Made by a program: the position numbers and the translations under genes. This document shows positions 35,451-44,350 of a stretch of DNA of 64,000 nt, one piece after another. Each line of letters opens with the position of its first letter. Positions within the stretch are counted from its first letter, which is position 1. Source of the stretch: Asticcacaulis sp. AC402 (lineage in GTDB: Bacteria > Pseudomonadota > Alphaproteobacteria > Caulobacterales > Caulobacteraceae); the NCBI RefSeq assembly GCF_000495835.1, contig NZ_AWGC01000028.1, positions 1-64,000 of the forward strand, read 5' to 3'. The notes beneath the pieces are model-generated. The model had not been told where the DNA came from, ran no database searches, and worked only from the letters and a program-made list of their open reading frames with translations.

Positions 35451-36668
35451 ATGACTGCCGCTGTCCGACCTGCGAACCTGGTGCTTATCACCGGCCTGAC
35501 CTATCTGATGTTCATGATGTTCGCCATGACGACGGATGCGGTCGGCGTCATCATTCCTGAGGTCATCCGGCAATACGGCCTGACCATGACTCAGGCTGGG
35601 GCCTTCCACTATGCCACCATGGCCGGTATCGCCCTGGCGGGACTTGGCCTGGGGTTTCTGGCCGACCATATGGGACGCAAGTGGACTATAATTCTGGGCC
35701 TGACACTGTTCGCGCTCAACTCCTTCCTGTTTGCCGTGGGCGACGACTTTCTGTTTTTCGCCGCTCTCCTGTTCGTGTCGGGCCTGGCCATTGGGATCTT
35801 CAAGACCGGGGCGTTGGCGCTGATCGGTGACATTTCGACCTCGACCGAGAGCCACACCCGCGTTATGAATGCCGTCGAAGGCTTTTTCGGCGTCGGTGCC
35901 ATTTTGGGGCCTTTGATCGTTACCCAGCTGCTGATCACGGGTGCGTCGTGGAAATGGCTGTATGTGATCGCCGGCGTGCTGTGCGCCCTGTTAATTTTGA
36001 CGGCCTTCCTTGTCCGCTATCCGGCGCGACAGGCGAAGCCCGCACCGGGTGTCAGCCTGACCAGCGTCCTGGCCCTCATGAAGGACCCGTATGCCCTGTC
36101 ATTTTCCGGGCTTGCCATGCTGTATGTCGGCGTCGAAACAGCCATCTATGTCTGGATGCCGACCCTGCTTGCCGGGTATGAAGGGCCCGCGGCGTGGCTG
36201 GCGGTCTATGCCCTGACCATATTCTTTGTCCTGCGCGCCGCAGGCCGGTTCCTCGGGGCGTGGATGCTGGCGCGACTGGCCTGGACCCAGGTTTTGATGG
36301 TCAGTTCAGGCGCCATCTTGGTCTGTTTTGTCGCCGCTCTGGTCGGTGGCCAGGCCGTCGCCGTCTATGTTTTGCCCTTGTCGGGGTTGTTCATGTCGGT
36401 CATGTATCCGACTATTAATTCCAAGGGGATTTCGTGTTTCCGCAAGGCCCAGCACGGGGCGGCAGGGGGCGTTATCCTGTTCTTTACCTGCGTCAGCGCG
36501 GTGGCGGCCCCCCTGGCGATGGGGGCGATTTCGGACGTCTTTGGCGACGCGCGCTACGGATTTATGCTGGCGACGGTATTGGCCCTGGCTCTGTTTGGGG
36601 CATTGCTCTACAACCGGCTTCGCAATCCGGCGGGGGCAAGATTGAATGCGCTGAATGCCGAGTATTAA
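35451..36668 (+). CDS. MFS sugar transporter (inner membrane, SuxC-like)
   Basis: This 405-residue transporter has twelve predicted membrane helices. The MFS loop 2-3 motif is GFLADHMGRKWT (near residue 75). Long hydrophobic segments continue to the C-terminus. In the sucrose locus it would move sucrose from periplasm to cytoplasm, where amylosucrase acts. The start ATG 35451 has TGGAG about nine bases upstream, just after the receptor terminator; an upstream frame through the terminator is not credible. Its TAA stop abuts a family-1 repeat. Confidence 0.85.
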   Translation: MTAAVRPANLVLITGLTYLMFMMFAMTTDAVGVIIPEVIRQYGLTMTQAGAFHYATMAGIALAGLGLGFLADHMGRKWTIILGLTLFALNSFLFAVGDDFLFFAALLFVSGLAIGIFKTGALALIGDISTSTESHTRVMNAVEGFFGVGAILGPLIVTQLLITGASWKWLYVIAGVLCALLILTAFLVRYPARQAKPAPGVSLTSVLALMKDPYALSFSGLAMLYVGVETAIYVWMPTLLAGYEGPAAWLAVYALTIFFVLRAAGRFLGAWMLARLAWTQVLMVSSGAILVCFVAALVGGQAVAVYVLPLSGLFMSVMYPTINSKGISCFRKAQHGAAGGVILFFTCVSAVAAPLAMGAISDVFGDARYGFMLATVLALALFGALLYNRLRNPAGARLNALNAEY

Positions 36669-36712
36669 AGCGCAATCCGATAAAGTGTGGTGCACTTTAT
36701 CGGATTGCGCTC
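36668..36712. repeat. Repeat family 1, palindrome directly after the MFS stop
   Basis: Arms aagcgcaatccgataaagtg and cactttatcggattgcgctct are complementary around a short loop. It begins at the last base of the transporter's TAA stop and lies between convergent genes. Confidence 0.9.
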
Positions 36713-36842
36713 TAGCAGTCTGTCGGATTGAAAACTTAAGTCGTTGATTTTATTCAAGATCGTAGTTTCGGCCCTGAATTTAAATGTCTATAAAATCAAT
36801 AGCTTATGTAGAAGCGTGACGCCCAATCCGACAGGCTGCTAG
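36712..36842. mobile_element. MITE-like element with 19-bp terminal inverted repeats
   Basis: Terminal inverted repeats ctagcag[t/c]ctgtcggattg bound a 131-bp AT-rich segment with no coding capacity. A second, subterminal inverted pair (ttgattttat / ataaaatcaa) lies inside. The outermost CTAG at the right end contains the TAG stop of the LacI gene. This is a candidate non-autonomous transposable element; no transposase is in the window. Confidence 0.75.
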
Positions 36843-37831
36843 GTCGAGGCCCGTTCGATCAGGCTGGCGGGGATGACGGCCGAGGTCGTTTTCTCGCCGT
36901 TCATGCGGCGAAACAGCAGGTCAACCATAAGCTGGGCGCCCATGCGTAAATCCTGCCGGATGGTTGTCAGAGACGGAGCCATGGTGCGGGCCATGGCGAC
37001 GTCGTCGAAGCCGCATACGGCCACATCATCGGGCACAGTTCGTCCCGCCTTGGTCAAGGCCGTGATGGCGGCCACGGCAATGACGTCCGATGCCGCGAAG
37101 ATCGCGTCGAACTTGCGGCGATTGGCCATCAGATCACAAACCGTCTCATAGGCAGACTCATAGGTGAAGTGCGCGTCGACGATCTGGTTGGGTTTCGGTG
37201 GCAATCCGACTTCGGTCAGGGCGTCGACATAGCCTCGCAACCGGCTGGCGACTTCAGGCACCGGAGCAGGCCCCAGAAACAGGATCTGGCGCCGGCCCCG
37301 CGACAGCAGGTGTTCGGTGGCCATCCGGCCGCCCAGGACATTATCCACGCCCACGGAGCAGTAGGCCTGTTGCAGCAGTCGCTCGCCCCATACCACCATC
37401 GGCGCATAGGTGGCCGCAAGGGCATTGATATTGTCGTGTTGATCGCTTTGCCCCAGGACCAGCATGGCGTCAAAGCGATGTGATTGCACCAGGGACTTCA
37501 GCCAACCCGGTTGTGGTGCCGGATTCTTTGATATCAGCAGATCATAGCCGCGGTGAAAAACCTCTTCCGACAGATTACCAATAAGCTCAAGCAGGAAGGG
37601 ATCTGTGACCTTTTGGCCGGTTTCGTGACCCATGGGCAGGACCAGGCCAACCGTTTGCGTCGTTCGCAGGCGCAGGTTGCGCGCGGCCTGGTTCACCGTG
37701 TAGCCATGCGCTTCAGCCAGGTCCAGAATGCGCTGACGCTGCGGTTCCGGGACCAAAGAGCTGCCTGCCAGGGCGCGCGAGACGGATGACAGCGATACAC
37801 CCGCCATCTGCGCGATATCGCTCATTTTCAT
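36839..37831 (-). CDS. LacI-family transcriptional regulator of the sucrose locus
   Basis: This 330-residue repressor has an N-terminal LacI HTH (MSDIAQMAGVSLSSVSRALAG ... LAEAHGYTVNQAARNLR). A periplasmic-binding-protein-like effector domain follows (TVGLVLPMGHETGQKV, FDAMLVLGQS, FAASDVIAVAAITAL, DVAVCGFDDV). The ATG at 37831 gives MKMSDIAQM, and the upstream frame is not needed. Its likely operator is the palindrome at 32639-32658. Sucrose or a derivative as effector is inferred from position. The stop codon is part of the neighbouring MITE-like element's terminal repeat, so insertion may have altered the extreme C-terminus. Confidence 0.88.
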   Translation of the reverse strand: MKMSDIAQMAGVSLSSVSRALAGSSLVPEPQRQRILDLAEAHGYTVNQAARNLRLRTTQTVGLVLPMGHETGQKVTDPFLLELIGNLSEEVFHRGYDLLISKNPAPQPGWLKSLVQSHRFDAMLVLGQSDQHDNINALAATYAPMVVWGERLLQQAYCSVGVDNVLGGRMATEHLLSRGRRQILFLGPAPVPEVASRLRGYVDALTEVGLPPKPNQIVDAHFTYESAYETVCDLMANRRKFDAIFAASDVIAVAAITALTKAGRTVPDDVAVCGFDDVAMARTMAPSLTTIRQDLRMGAQLMVDLLFRRMNGEKTTSAVIPASLIERAST

Positions 37832-38118
37832 GCGTTGTATCTTGGTCGGTGGAGTCGTCACGTAAGGCCTGCAGCGGGAATCGATTGTATCATTATGCGC
37901 GTGTACAATTGCCTTGTCACCCGACGGGCGGCCTGAATGTTGAAAGACTCCGCCCAATCGACCTCGCCGTGGCATGTTCCACAGACTCGGTTCGCCCGAT
38001 GCCGTCCTGCACCGACACGAAACTCGGCCTGGACAGGCATCGACTGATCTTGGCGCGGCCATCGGGCGTAGAACTCGGGCATGGGCAAAATTTCTGGCTG
38101 CCCCTTGGGGAGACCGTC

Positions 38119-38700
38119 ATGCTTACTCGCGCCTACCGATCCATTCACGCCCTGGGCCTGGCGCTTCCCCTGATGGTCGGCCTGGCCACCGTCAGCCAGG
38201 CCCAACCGGCGCCGCGTCCTGAAACGCTGCAGGCCGGGCTGAGCGGGCGCTGGACAGGCTATCTGGAATATCGCGACTATCAGAGCAACCAGGCCTTTCG
38301 CTTACCCATGGTCAGCGATATGTCGGTGGCGCCGGACAAGGCGACGGTGACGCGCCTGTCCAGTTTCGATGACGGCCCGCAAACCGGTACCGTCTACATT
38401 ACGACTACGACCCTGTTTGGCGATGCCGAGGCGACCTCGGCCATGTTTCGCAAAGGCCGCAAGGTCGAGCTGATCACTGACCAGACCCTGGTGGCGCGCT
38501 TTGTCGATGCCACCCACTGGACGGTGATCTATGAGCGCGACGGGGTCGATGGCGATCAGCCGTCGCGCATTCGCGAGACCGAAACCCGCGATGGCGGCAC
38601 CTTGACCCGGCTAAAAGAGGTCAAGCCGCTGGGCGCCGAAGACAGCGCCTACGCGTTTCGCAATACCTCGGTCCTAAGCCACCTGTCAGCGGCACAATAG
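38119..38700 (+). CDS. Hypothetical secreted protein
   Basis: This 193-residue protein has a signal peptide (LTRAYRSIHALGLALPLMVG ... SQA). The mature part starts near QPAPRPETLQAGLSGRWTGYLEYRDYQ and is probably beta-rich, resembling lipocalin-like or DUF-type periplasmic proteins, but I do not recognise a family. The ATG at 38119 has GGGGAG about six bases upstream. It is divergent from the LacI gene across 287 bp. Whether it belongs to the sucrose locus is unclear. Confidence 0.7.
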   Translation: MLTRAYRSIHALGLALPLMVGLATVSQAQPAPRPETLQAGLSGRWTGYLEYRDYQSNQAFRLPMVSDMSVAPDKATVTRLSSFDDGPQTGTVYITTTTLFGDAEATSAMFRKGRKVELITDQTLVARFVDATHWTVIYERDGVDGDQPSRIRETETRDGGTLTRLKEVKPLGAEDSAYAFRNTSVLSHLSAAQ

Positions 38701-39164
38701 TAGGCGTCGCTGAATCAGACCTGTCCCGCTCTGACGTTAAATTGGACGGCAGAACGCCATGATGAGAGGCGAAGATGTACATCTTGTCCGGTGGTATCCG
38801 TCTCCACCCGCCGGACATCCAACGGTCTTTGACATTGTAAATCCAAATATTTTTCCTGCCCGCCTGAGGGGGGAGGAAAAGCGCTGGGCGCAGAAAAACG
38901 ACAGGGCCGGGCCTATTGCCTGAGTCTGGGCCGACAACACCCTTCGGTCTGCCCCTGAACCCAAACATGGCACACTCCGCGGCGCTTCTTCCCTTTGGTG
39001 GCGATCGGATTGACGCAACCCGCTACCGTCGTTTTCGCTTTTGGGCGCAGACTTACGGCCAGGCAGGCGGTTTTTTCCAGGCCCGAGCCAATTCTGGTAT
39101 GCGTTCCATCTTGGGGCGGAACGCATCCTTGGGACAAGGTCAGTTCAACGGGAAAACGAAAAAT
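38701..39164. other. Long intergenic region without gene
   Basis: No coding sequence is supported. A hairpin at 38851-38880 (ttttcct...aggaaaa with C- and G-rich inner arms) resembles the short palindromes common in related genomes. The right end is the downstream flank of the tRNA, T-rich on the minus strand. Confidence 0.5.
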
Positions 39165-39239
<75 letters not shown>

Positions 39240-39351
39240 TCATGTCCGTAAACGCGGGGCGAACCCGCCGGAGAGGCGCGCCTTATAGACTTAAGGCCAA
39301 ACGGCGCGCAAGTGCTTATTTATGGAATCCTGTGAAAAACTTTTGCTGCTT

Positions 39352-39500
39352 CAGAGACTGATTTGAAAATGGGTCGGGTTGAGCCGAAAAGGGCTGGTTT
39401 CGAGAACCGGAGCGGAGCGTACTTGAGTACGTGAGCACCGGAAGCGCAGAAAACGGCCCTTTGCAGGCCGACCCGACCCATTTGCAAACAGTCTCTCAGA
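39352..39500. repeat. Large inverted repeat (~150 bp) overlapping a stop codon
   Basis: Left arm cagagactgatttg.aaatgggtcggg pairs with right arm cccgacccattt.caaacagtctctc. Inside, ggagcggagcgtacttgagtacgtgagcac forms further local symmetry. The outer right arm (ctgagagactg on the minus strand) includes the TGA stop of the reductase gene at 39496-39498. Confidence 0.85.
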
Positions 39501-40482
39501 GCATGGCCGGAATAACCCTGTCCGGCGGGCGGTGGCCGTCCTGGAAGGTCTTAACGTTCAGGATCACCCGGTCACCCATGTCTGTCCGCGCCTCGATCGT
39601 CGACGACGCCATGTGTGGCAAAAGGATCGCGTTCGGCAACCCGATCAGCTCCGGATTGATCGCCGGCTCGCGCTCATAGACGTCCAGTCCGACGCCGCCG
39701 ATGCGCTTTTCGCGCAGCATGGCCGCCAGGGCCTGTTCGTCGACGATCTGGCCGCGCGCCGTATTGACCAGGATGGCGTGCGGCTGCAACTTCGCCAGCC
39801 GCTCGGCATTCAGCATGTGATAGGTCGAGGACCCGCCCGGCGCGTTTATGGAGATAACGTCCATTCGCGACAACATCTGGTCCAGGTCGTCCCAGTAGGT
39901 GGCGCCCAATTCGTCGGAGATCCGCGCCGACACCGGCTTGCGGTTATGATAGTGGACGCTCATCCCGAACGCCCGCGCGCGCCGGGCCAGCGCCTGACCG
40001 ATGCGGCCCATGCCGATGATCCCCAACCGTTTGCCATAAACCCGGCGACCCAGCAGGAAGGTCGGCGACCAGGCGGAGAACTCACCGCGCTGAACGACCT
40101 CGGCCCCTTCGACGAAGCGCCGCGACACGGCCAGGATCAGGCCCATGGTCATTTCCGCCGTATCCTCGGTCAGGACGCCCGGCGTATTGGTGATGATGAT
40201 GCCCTTTTCGGTGCCCTTAACCACGTCGATATGGTCGTAGCCGACGCCGAAATTGGCGATCATCTTCAGCCGCTCCGGTGCGGCATCAAAGAATTCGGCG
40301 TCGATACGGTCGTTGATCGAGGTCACCAGGACGTCGCAATCCTGGGCCGCCTGCAGCAGCGTGTCGCGCGGCATCTGCGCCAACTCGTACCACAAGGTTG
40401 TGTTAAACAGCTCCCGCATCCGTGTTTCCACGGATTCGGGCAGCTTGACGGTGAGGACCACCTTAAGTTTCCCAGAGTTCAT
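39496..40482 (-). CDS. D-isomer 2-hydroxyacid dehydrogenase (glyoxylate/hydroxypyruvate reductase type)
   Basis: This 328-residue NAD(P)H-dependent enzyme reduces 2-keto acids such as glyoxylate or hydroxypyruvate. The dinucleotide motif is GKRLGIIGMGRIGQALARRA (near residues 146-165). Catalytic residues are the Arg of LVNTARGQIVDE, the Glu of GLDVYEREP and the His of ILLPHMASST. ATG 40482 (MNSGKLKVVLTVKLP) is used; a longer frame runs into non-coding repeat sequence. The adjacent SH3_4 gene on the other strand is a usual neighbour in alphaproteobacteria. The exact substrate is inferred. Confidence 0.9.
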   Translation of the reverse strand: MNSGKLKVVLTVKLPESVETRMRELFNTTLWYELAQMPRDTLLQAAQDCDVLVTSINDRIDAEFFDAAPERLKMIANFGVGYDHIDVVKGTEKGIIITNTPGVLTEDTAEMTMGLILAVSRRFVEGAEVVQRGEFSAWSPTFLLGRRVYGKRLGIIGMGRIGQALARRARAFGMSVHYHNRKPVSARISDELGATYWDDLDQMLSRMDVISINAPGGSSTYHMLNAERLAKLQPHAILVNTARGQIVDEQALAAMLREKRIGGVGLDVYEREPAINPELIGLPNAILLPHMASSTIEARTDMGDRVILNVKTFQDGHRPPDRVIPAML

Positions 40483-40884
40483 GAAAGCCTTTTTTGTTTC
40501 TTTTCCTCGCACCCGATACCGATCCTTTCCCGAGACCGGCGGAAGCGATGATGCTTTGTTCAATGGCTAGAGCGGTATGCGTTTTGATGGACTCAAAACC
40601 CCGCTCTAAGTTTTTGTTGTGTCGCGCAACTTATCCGAAAAGTGCGTCACACTTTATCGGACTGCGCTCTAGAGCAACGGATACGGACGCAGTCGCTCAA
40701 TTTTACCTGACGCCTCATGTTGATCCAAAAAGTGGAGGCCACTCTTTGGCATGGGGCTCAATTTATCTTCGGTTAACCAAATCTGAACCTTGCCGGCGAA
40801 GAATGATCCGCGACCAGGCGTCCGATCCGGCGCTCCAACACGCTTTCCTGCCTAACTCGTCCTGCCAAACACGTCTTTAAAGTC
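40483..40884. other. Divergent intergenic region containing repeat family 1
   Basis: No gene is supported. A full family-1 element lies at 40567-40672. Bases 40711-40762 (gatccaaaaagtgg...ccactctttggcatggggctc) look like a decayed half-element. Promoters for both flanking genes must be here. Confidence 0.5.
40567..40672. repeat. Dispersed palindromic repeat family 1, full copy
   Basis: First palindrome ctagagcggtatgcgttttg...ccgctctaa, linker gtttttgttgtgtcgcgca, second palindrome ttatccgaaaagtg...cactttatcggactgcgctct. It is one of the most complete copies and shows the ~105-bp unit length. Confidence 0.9.
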
Positions 40885-41478
40885 ATGTCCGATATTCACC
40901 GCACCGACATAAACGCGTTGACCCAGTCAGTTCAAGCCCTTGCGCGCCGTTTTTGCTTCGGCGTGACAGGTTTCGCTGTCCTGGGGATGGCCGCCGCGCC
41001 TGTGCAGGCGGCGGAGCCGGCGGTCTATGACACCCCCTCCAAGGCCGCCCTGCCGCGCTGGGCCATGCTGGGCAAGAACGAGATCAATGCCCGCAACGGC
41101 CCCAGCCTCGATAATCGCAAGTTGTGGACCTATCGCAAGGCCGGCGTACCGGTACAGATCATTTCCGAAACGCGGGACTGGCGATTAATCTGCGATCCGA
41201 TGGGCGGGGTTGCCTGGGTCAAGAAGTCGATGCTGCGGTCGTCGCGCACCATCGTTACGCCAACGCAGAAGCTGGAACTGAAGTCTGAGCCCAGGTCGGA
41301 CGCCGACATCAGGGCGATGGTGCGGCCGCGCGCAGTCGCGCAGGTCGAAAAGTGCAAGGACGATTGGTGCAAGATCTCCATCGGCGGCCAGACCGGCTGG
41401 GCCCCCAGGAACGTTCTTTGGGGCACTCAGACCACGGCCGTCTGCGCCCGGCCCAATCCTTTGGCGGCGCACGAATAG
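40885..41478 (+). CDS. Secreted bacterial SH3-domain protein (SH3_4/DUF1058)
   Basis: This 197-residue exported protein has an N-terminal signal region (residues ~20-42, FCFGVTGFAVLGMAAAPVQA). Two SH3-like repeats follow: WAMLGKNEINARNGPSLDNRK ... DWRLICDPMGGVAWVKKSML, and KLELKSEPRSDADIRAMVRP ... DWCKISIGGQTGWAPRNVLWG. This is the SH3_4 (DUF1058) layout, thought to bind cell-wall material. It sits beside the 2-hydroxyacid dehydrogenase as in many alphaproteobacteria. Confidence 0.85.
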   Translation: MSDIHRTDINALTQSVQALARRFCFGVTGFAVLGMAAAPVQAAEPAVYDTPSKAALPRWAMLGKNEINARNGPSLDNRKLWTYRKAGVPVQIISETRDWRLICDPMGGVAWVKKSMLRSSRTIVTPTQKLELKSEPRSDADIRAMVRPRAVAQVEKCKDDWCKISIGGQTGWAPRNVLWGTQTTAVCARPNPLAAHE

Positions 41479-41617
41479 GAAACGCCCCAGGAAAAGGCGG
41501 CGTAAAAAACGATTGAGCCCCGGCGCCGCGTCGTGTAACGCACTCTCCACTCAAGTTACACACCGTGATCGCGCTTACGGGGAGCGCCGACGCCACGCCA
41601 TGGAGCCTTATTGACGT

Positions 41618-42136
41618 ATGACGGATCGCCCCAACGCGTTTGACTACGAAGCCTTGCTGGCCTGCGGCCGCGGGGAGATGTTCGGTCCCGGCAATGCCCA
41701 GCTGCCGGCGCCCCCGATGCTGATGTTCGACCGAATCATCGAGATCACCGACAATGGCGGCAGCCATAACAAGGGCTATATCGAAGCCGAACTGGATATT
41801 CGTCCCGACCTGTGGTTCTTCGGCTGCCACTTTATCGGCGATCCGGTCATGCCGGGCTGCCTGGGACTGGACGCCATGTGGCAGCTGGTCGGCTTCTATC
41901 TCGGCTGGCGCGGCAATGCCGGTCGTGGTCGCGCCCTGGGGGTGGGTGACGTCAAGTTTACCGGCCAGGTGACGTCAAACGTCAGGAAAGTGACCTACAA
42001 GATCGAAATGAAGCGCGTGATGTCGGGCAAATTGATCATGGGAATCGGCGACGGGGTTGTCGAAGCCGATGGCAAACCTATCTATTCGGCGTCGGGCCTG
42101 AGAGTCGGATTGTTCGACGCCAAGGACCTGGGCTAA
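41618..42136 (+). CDS. fabA: 3-hydroxydecanoyl-ACP dehydratase/isomerase FabA
   Basis: This 172-residue cytoplasmic enzyme makes the trans-2 to cis-3 decenoyl-ACP switch that founds unsaturated fatty acid synthesis. The active-site His is His71 in [19 protein letters not shown], and the catalytic Asp is Asp85 in [13 protein letters not shown]. Length and motifs match FabA rather than FabZ. It is first in a fabA-fabB-fabI row on the plus strand (64 bp and 81 bp gaps). No FabR-type site is evident. Confidence 0.96.
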   Translation: MTDRPNAFDYEALLACGRGEMFGPGNAQLPAPPMLMFDRIIEITDNGGSHNKGYIEAELDIRPDLWFFGCHFIGDPVMPGCLGLDAMWQLVGFYLGWRGNAGRGRALGVGDVKFTGQVTSNVRKVTYKIEMKRVMSGKLIMGIGDGVVEADGKPIYSASGLRVGLFDAKDLG

Positions 42137-42200
42137 AGACCCGTCCGCGTCATAAAAAGGGCCGTTTGGCGAGAGTTGGTGGGACTGCAAGGACGTAGGC

Positions 42201-43424
42201 ATGCGTAGAGTCGTGATTTCAGGCATGGGAATTGTTTCTTCCATCGGCACCGGTGTCGAGGCGGTGACCCAGTCCCTTCGCGAGGCACGCTCGGGCGTGG
42301 TCGCGGCCGAGGACTATGCCCGGCTGGGCTTCAAGTGCCAGGTGCACGCCGCACCGAAGATCGACGACTGGACCAAGATGGTCGACCGCCGCGCTGCCCG
42401 CTTCCTGGCGCCCGGCACGGCCTATGGCCACATCGCCATGGAACAGGCGATCGCCGCTGCCGGCCTGGAAAAGTCCGAGATCTCCAACGAACGCAGTGGC
42501 ATCATCTTCGGCTCGGGCGGACCTTCGACCCGCGCCATCGTCGAAGCCGCCGATATCACGCGCGAAAAGAATTCGCCCAAGCGCATCGGGCCCTTCGCGG
42601 TTCCGAAAGCCATGTCATCGGGCCCATCCGCGACGCTCGCCACCTGGTTCGAGATCCGTGGCATCAACTATTCGATCTCGTCGGCCTGTGCGACTTCGGT
42701 CCATTGCATCGGAGCGGCCGCCGAACAGATTCAGATGGGCAAGCAGGACCTGATCTTTGCCGGCGGCACCGAAGAGCTGGACTGGACCCTGTCGGACATG
42801 TTCGATGCCATGGGCGCCATGTCGAGCAATTTCAACGACCGCCCGGCCGTGGCCTCGCGCGCCTATGACCGCGACCGCGACGGCTTTGTCATCGCCGGCG
42901 GCGCCGGTCTGGTCGTCGTCGAAGACTATGAACACGCCAAGGCGCGGGGCGCCAACATCATTGCTGAAATCGTCGGTTATGCCGCCAACAGCGACGGTTA
43001 CGACATGGTGGCGCCGTCGGGCGAGGGGGCGGAACGCTGCATGAAGCTGGCCCTGGCCGAGGCCAAGGGGCGCAAGATCGATTATCTTAATCCGCACGGC
43101 ACCTCGACCCCGGTCGGCGACGCCAAGGAGATGGGGGCGATCCGCAACGTCTTCGGCGACACCGGTCCCATGGTGTCCTCGACCAAGTCGCTGACCGGCC
43201 ATTCCCTGGGGGCTGCCGGTGCGCAGGAAGCCATCTACTGCCTGCTGATGATGCAGAACGACTTTGCTGCCGAGAGCGCCCATATCGATAATCTCGATCC
43301 GGACTTCGATGGCATGCCGATCCTGCGCAAGCGCCATGACGGCCCCATCGGCACGGCCATGTCGAACTCGTTCGGCTTTGGCGGCACCAACGGGTCGATC
43401 ATCCTCAGCCGCGAAGACCTGTAA
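42201..43424 (+). CDS. fabB: 3-oxoacyl-ACP synthase I FabB
   Basis: This 407-residue condensing enzyme elongates cis-3-decenoyl-ACP with malonyl-ACP. The Cys-His-His triad is present: Cys163 in SSACATSVHC, His299 in NPHGTSTPVGD and His334 in KSLTGHSLGAAG. The C-terminal FGFGGTNGSIIL is also typical. Residue spacing agrees with E. coli FabB. It follows fabA and precedes fabI, the standard alphaproteobacterial arrangement. Confidence 0.96.
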   Translation: MRRVVISGMGIVSSIGTGVEAVTQSLREARSGVVAAEDYARLGFKCQVHAAPKIDDWTKMVDRRAARFLAPGTAYGHIAMEQAIAAAGLEKSEISNERSGIIFGSGGPSTRAIVEAADITREKNSPKRIGPFAVPKAMSSGPSATLATWFEIRGINYSISSACATSVHCIGAAAEQIQMGKQDLIFAGGTEELDWTLSDMFDAMGAMSSNFNDRPAVASRAYDRDRDGFVIAGGAGLVVVEDYEHAKARGANIIAEIVGYAANSDGYDMVAPSGEGAERCMKLALAEAKGRKIDYLNPHGTSTPVGDAKEMGAIRNVFGDTGPMVSSTKSLTGHSLGAAGAQEAIYCLLMMQNDFAAESAHIDNLDPDFDGMPILRKRHDGPIGTAMSNSFGFGGTNGSIILSREDL

Positions 43425-43505
43425 ATCTGGCATCGTGTAGGTGCTTGCCTTTGGACCTGGAATTTGCTCTTAACGGCCAAAGACTTTTCCAAAAGGACGA
43501 CGACG

Positions 43506-44321
43506 ATGGCCGATGACTGGAACTTCCCCAAGGGCGACCTGATGAAGGGCAAGAAGGGCCTGATCATGGGCGTGGCCAATGACAAGTCCATTGCCTGGGG
43601 CATTGCCTGCCAGTTGGCGGCCCAAGGCGCAGACATCGCCTTGTCCTATCTTGGCGAAAGCCTGCTGCGCCGCGTCCAGCCTCTGGCCGACTCCATCGGC
43701 GTCAAACACCTGATCGAATGCGACGTCACCAGTGATGCCTCGATGGACACCGCTTTTTCCCAGTTGAAGGAGATCTACGGCGATATCGACTTTTTGGTGC
43801 ACTCCGTCGCCTTCGCCAACAAGAACGAACTGCAGGGCTCCTTCGTCGAGAACACGACCCGCGAAGGCTTCCTTCTGGCCATGAACGTATCGGCGTTTTC
43901 GTTCGTCGATAGCGCCCGTCGCGCCGCCGAACTGATGCCCAGTGGCGGTTCGCTGATCACCATGACCTATCTGGGATCCGAACGCGTCATTCCCAACTAC
44001 AACACCATGGGCGTGGCCAAGGCGGCCCTGGAGGCTTCGACGCGCTACATTGCCCGCGACCTCGGTCCCAAGGCCATCCGCGTCAATGCCATCTCGGCCG
44101 GCGCCATGCGTACCCTTAGCCTGGCCGGCATCTCGGGCGGTCGTGCCCTGCACGCTAAGGGCAAGGCCTTCTCGCTCATGAAGGAAGACACCGCCATGGA
44201 AGGCGTCGCCGGCGCGGCCCTGTGGCTGGCCTCGGACCTCAGCCTGACGACCACGGGCGAAGTCGTCCACGTCGACTCCGGCTTCCATGTGGTCGGCCTT
44301 CCCGACGATTTTGAAATGTAA
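43506..44321 (+). CDS. fabI: Enoyl-ACP reductase FabI
   Basis: This 271-residue NADH-dependent reductase performs the last step of each elongation cycle. The cofactor motif GVANDKSIAWGIA is near residue 22. The catalytic part is YLGSERVIPNYNTMGVAKAAL, with the FabI Tyr-x6-Lys arrangement. The target loop SLAGISGGRALH is also conserved. ATG 43506 has an aaaaggac site; the longer upstream frame adds non-conserved residues. Such enzymes are usual targets of triclosan-like inhibitors, but resistance cannot be predicted here. Confidence 0.95.
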   Translation: MADDWNFPKGDLMKGKKGLIMGVANDKSIAWGIACQLAAQGADIALSYLGESLLRRVQPLADSIGVKHLIECDVTSDASMDTAFSQLKEIYGDIDFLVHSVAFANKNELQGSFVENTTREGFLLAMNVSAFSFVDSARRAAELMPSGGSLITMTYLGSERVIPNYNTMGVAKAALEASTRYIARDLGPKAIRVNAISAGAMRTLSLAGISGGRALHAKGKAFSLMKEDTAMEGVAGAALWLASDLSLTTTGEVVHVDSGFHVVGLPDDFEM

Positions 44322-44350
44322 GCGGATGCCGCGGTGTCCAAAGACGTAAA

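Noticed and set aside
37885-37915. Inverted sequence attgta...tacaat upstream of the LacI gene as an autoregulatory operator
   Set aside because: The half-sites are short and 14 bases apart, and they do not resemble the dyad at 32639-32658.
42615-43433. 272-residue minus-strand frame inside fabB
   Set aside because: It is antisense to a fully conserved fabB gene and shows no domain.
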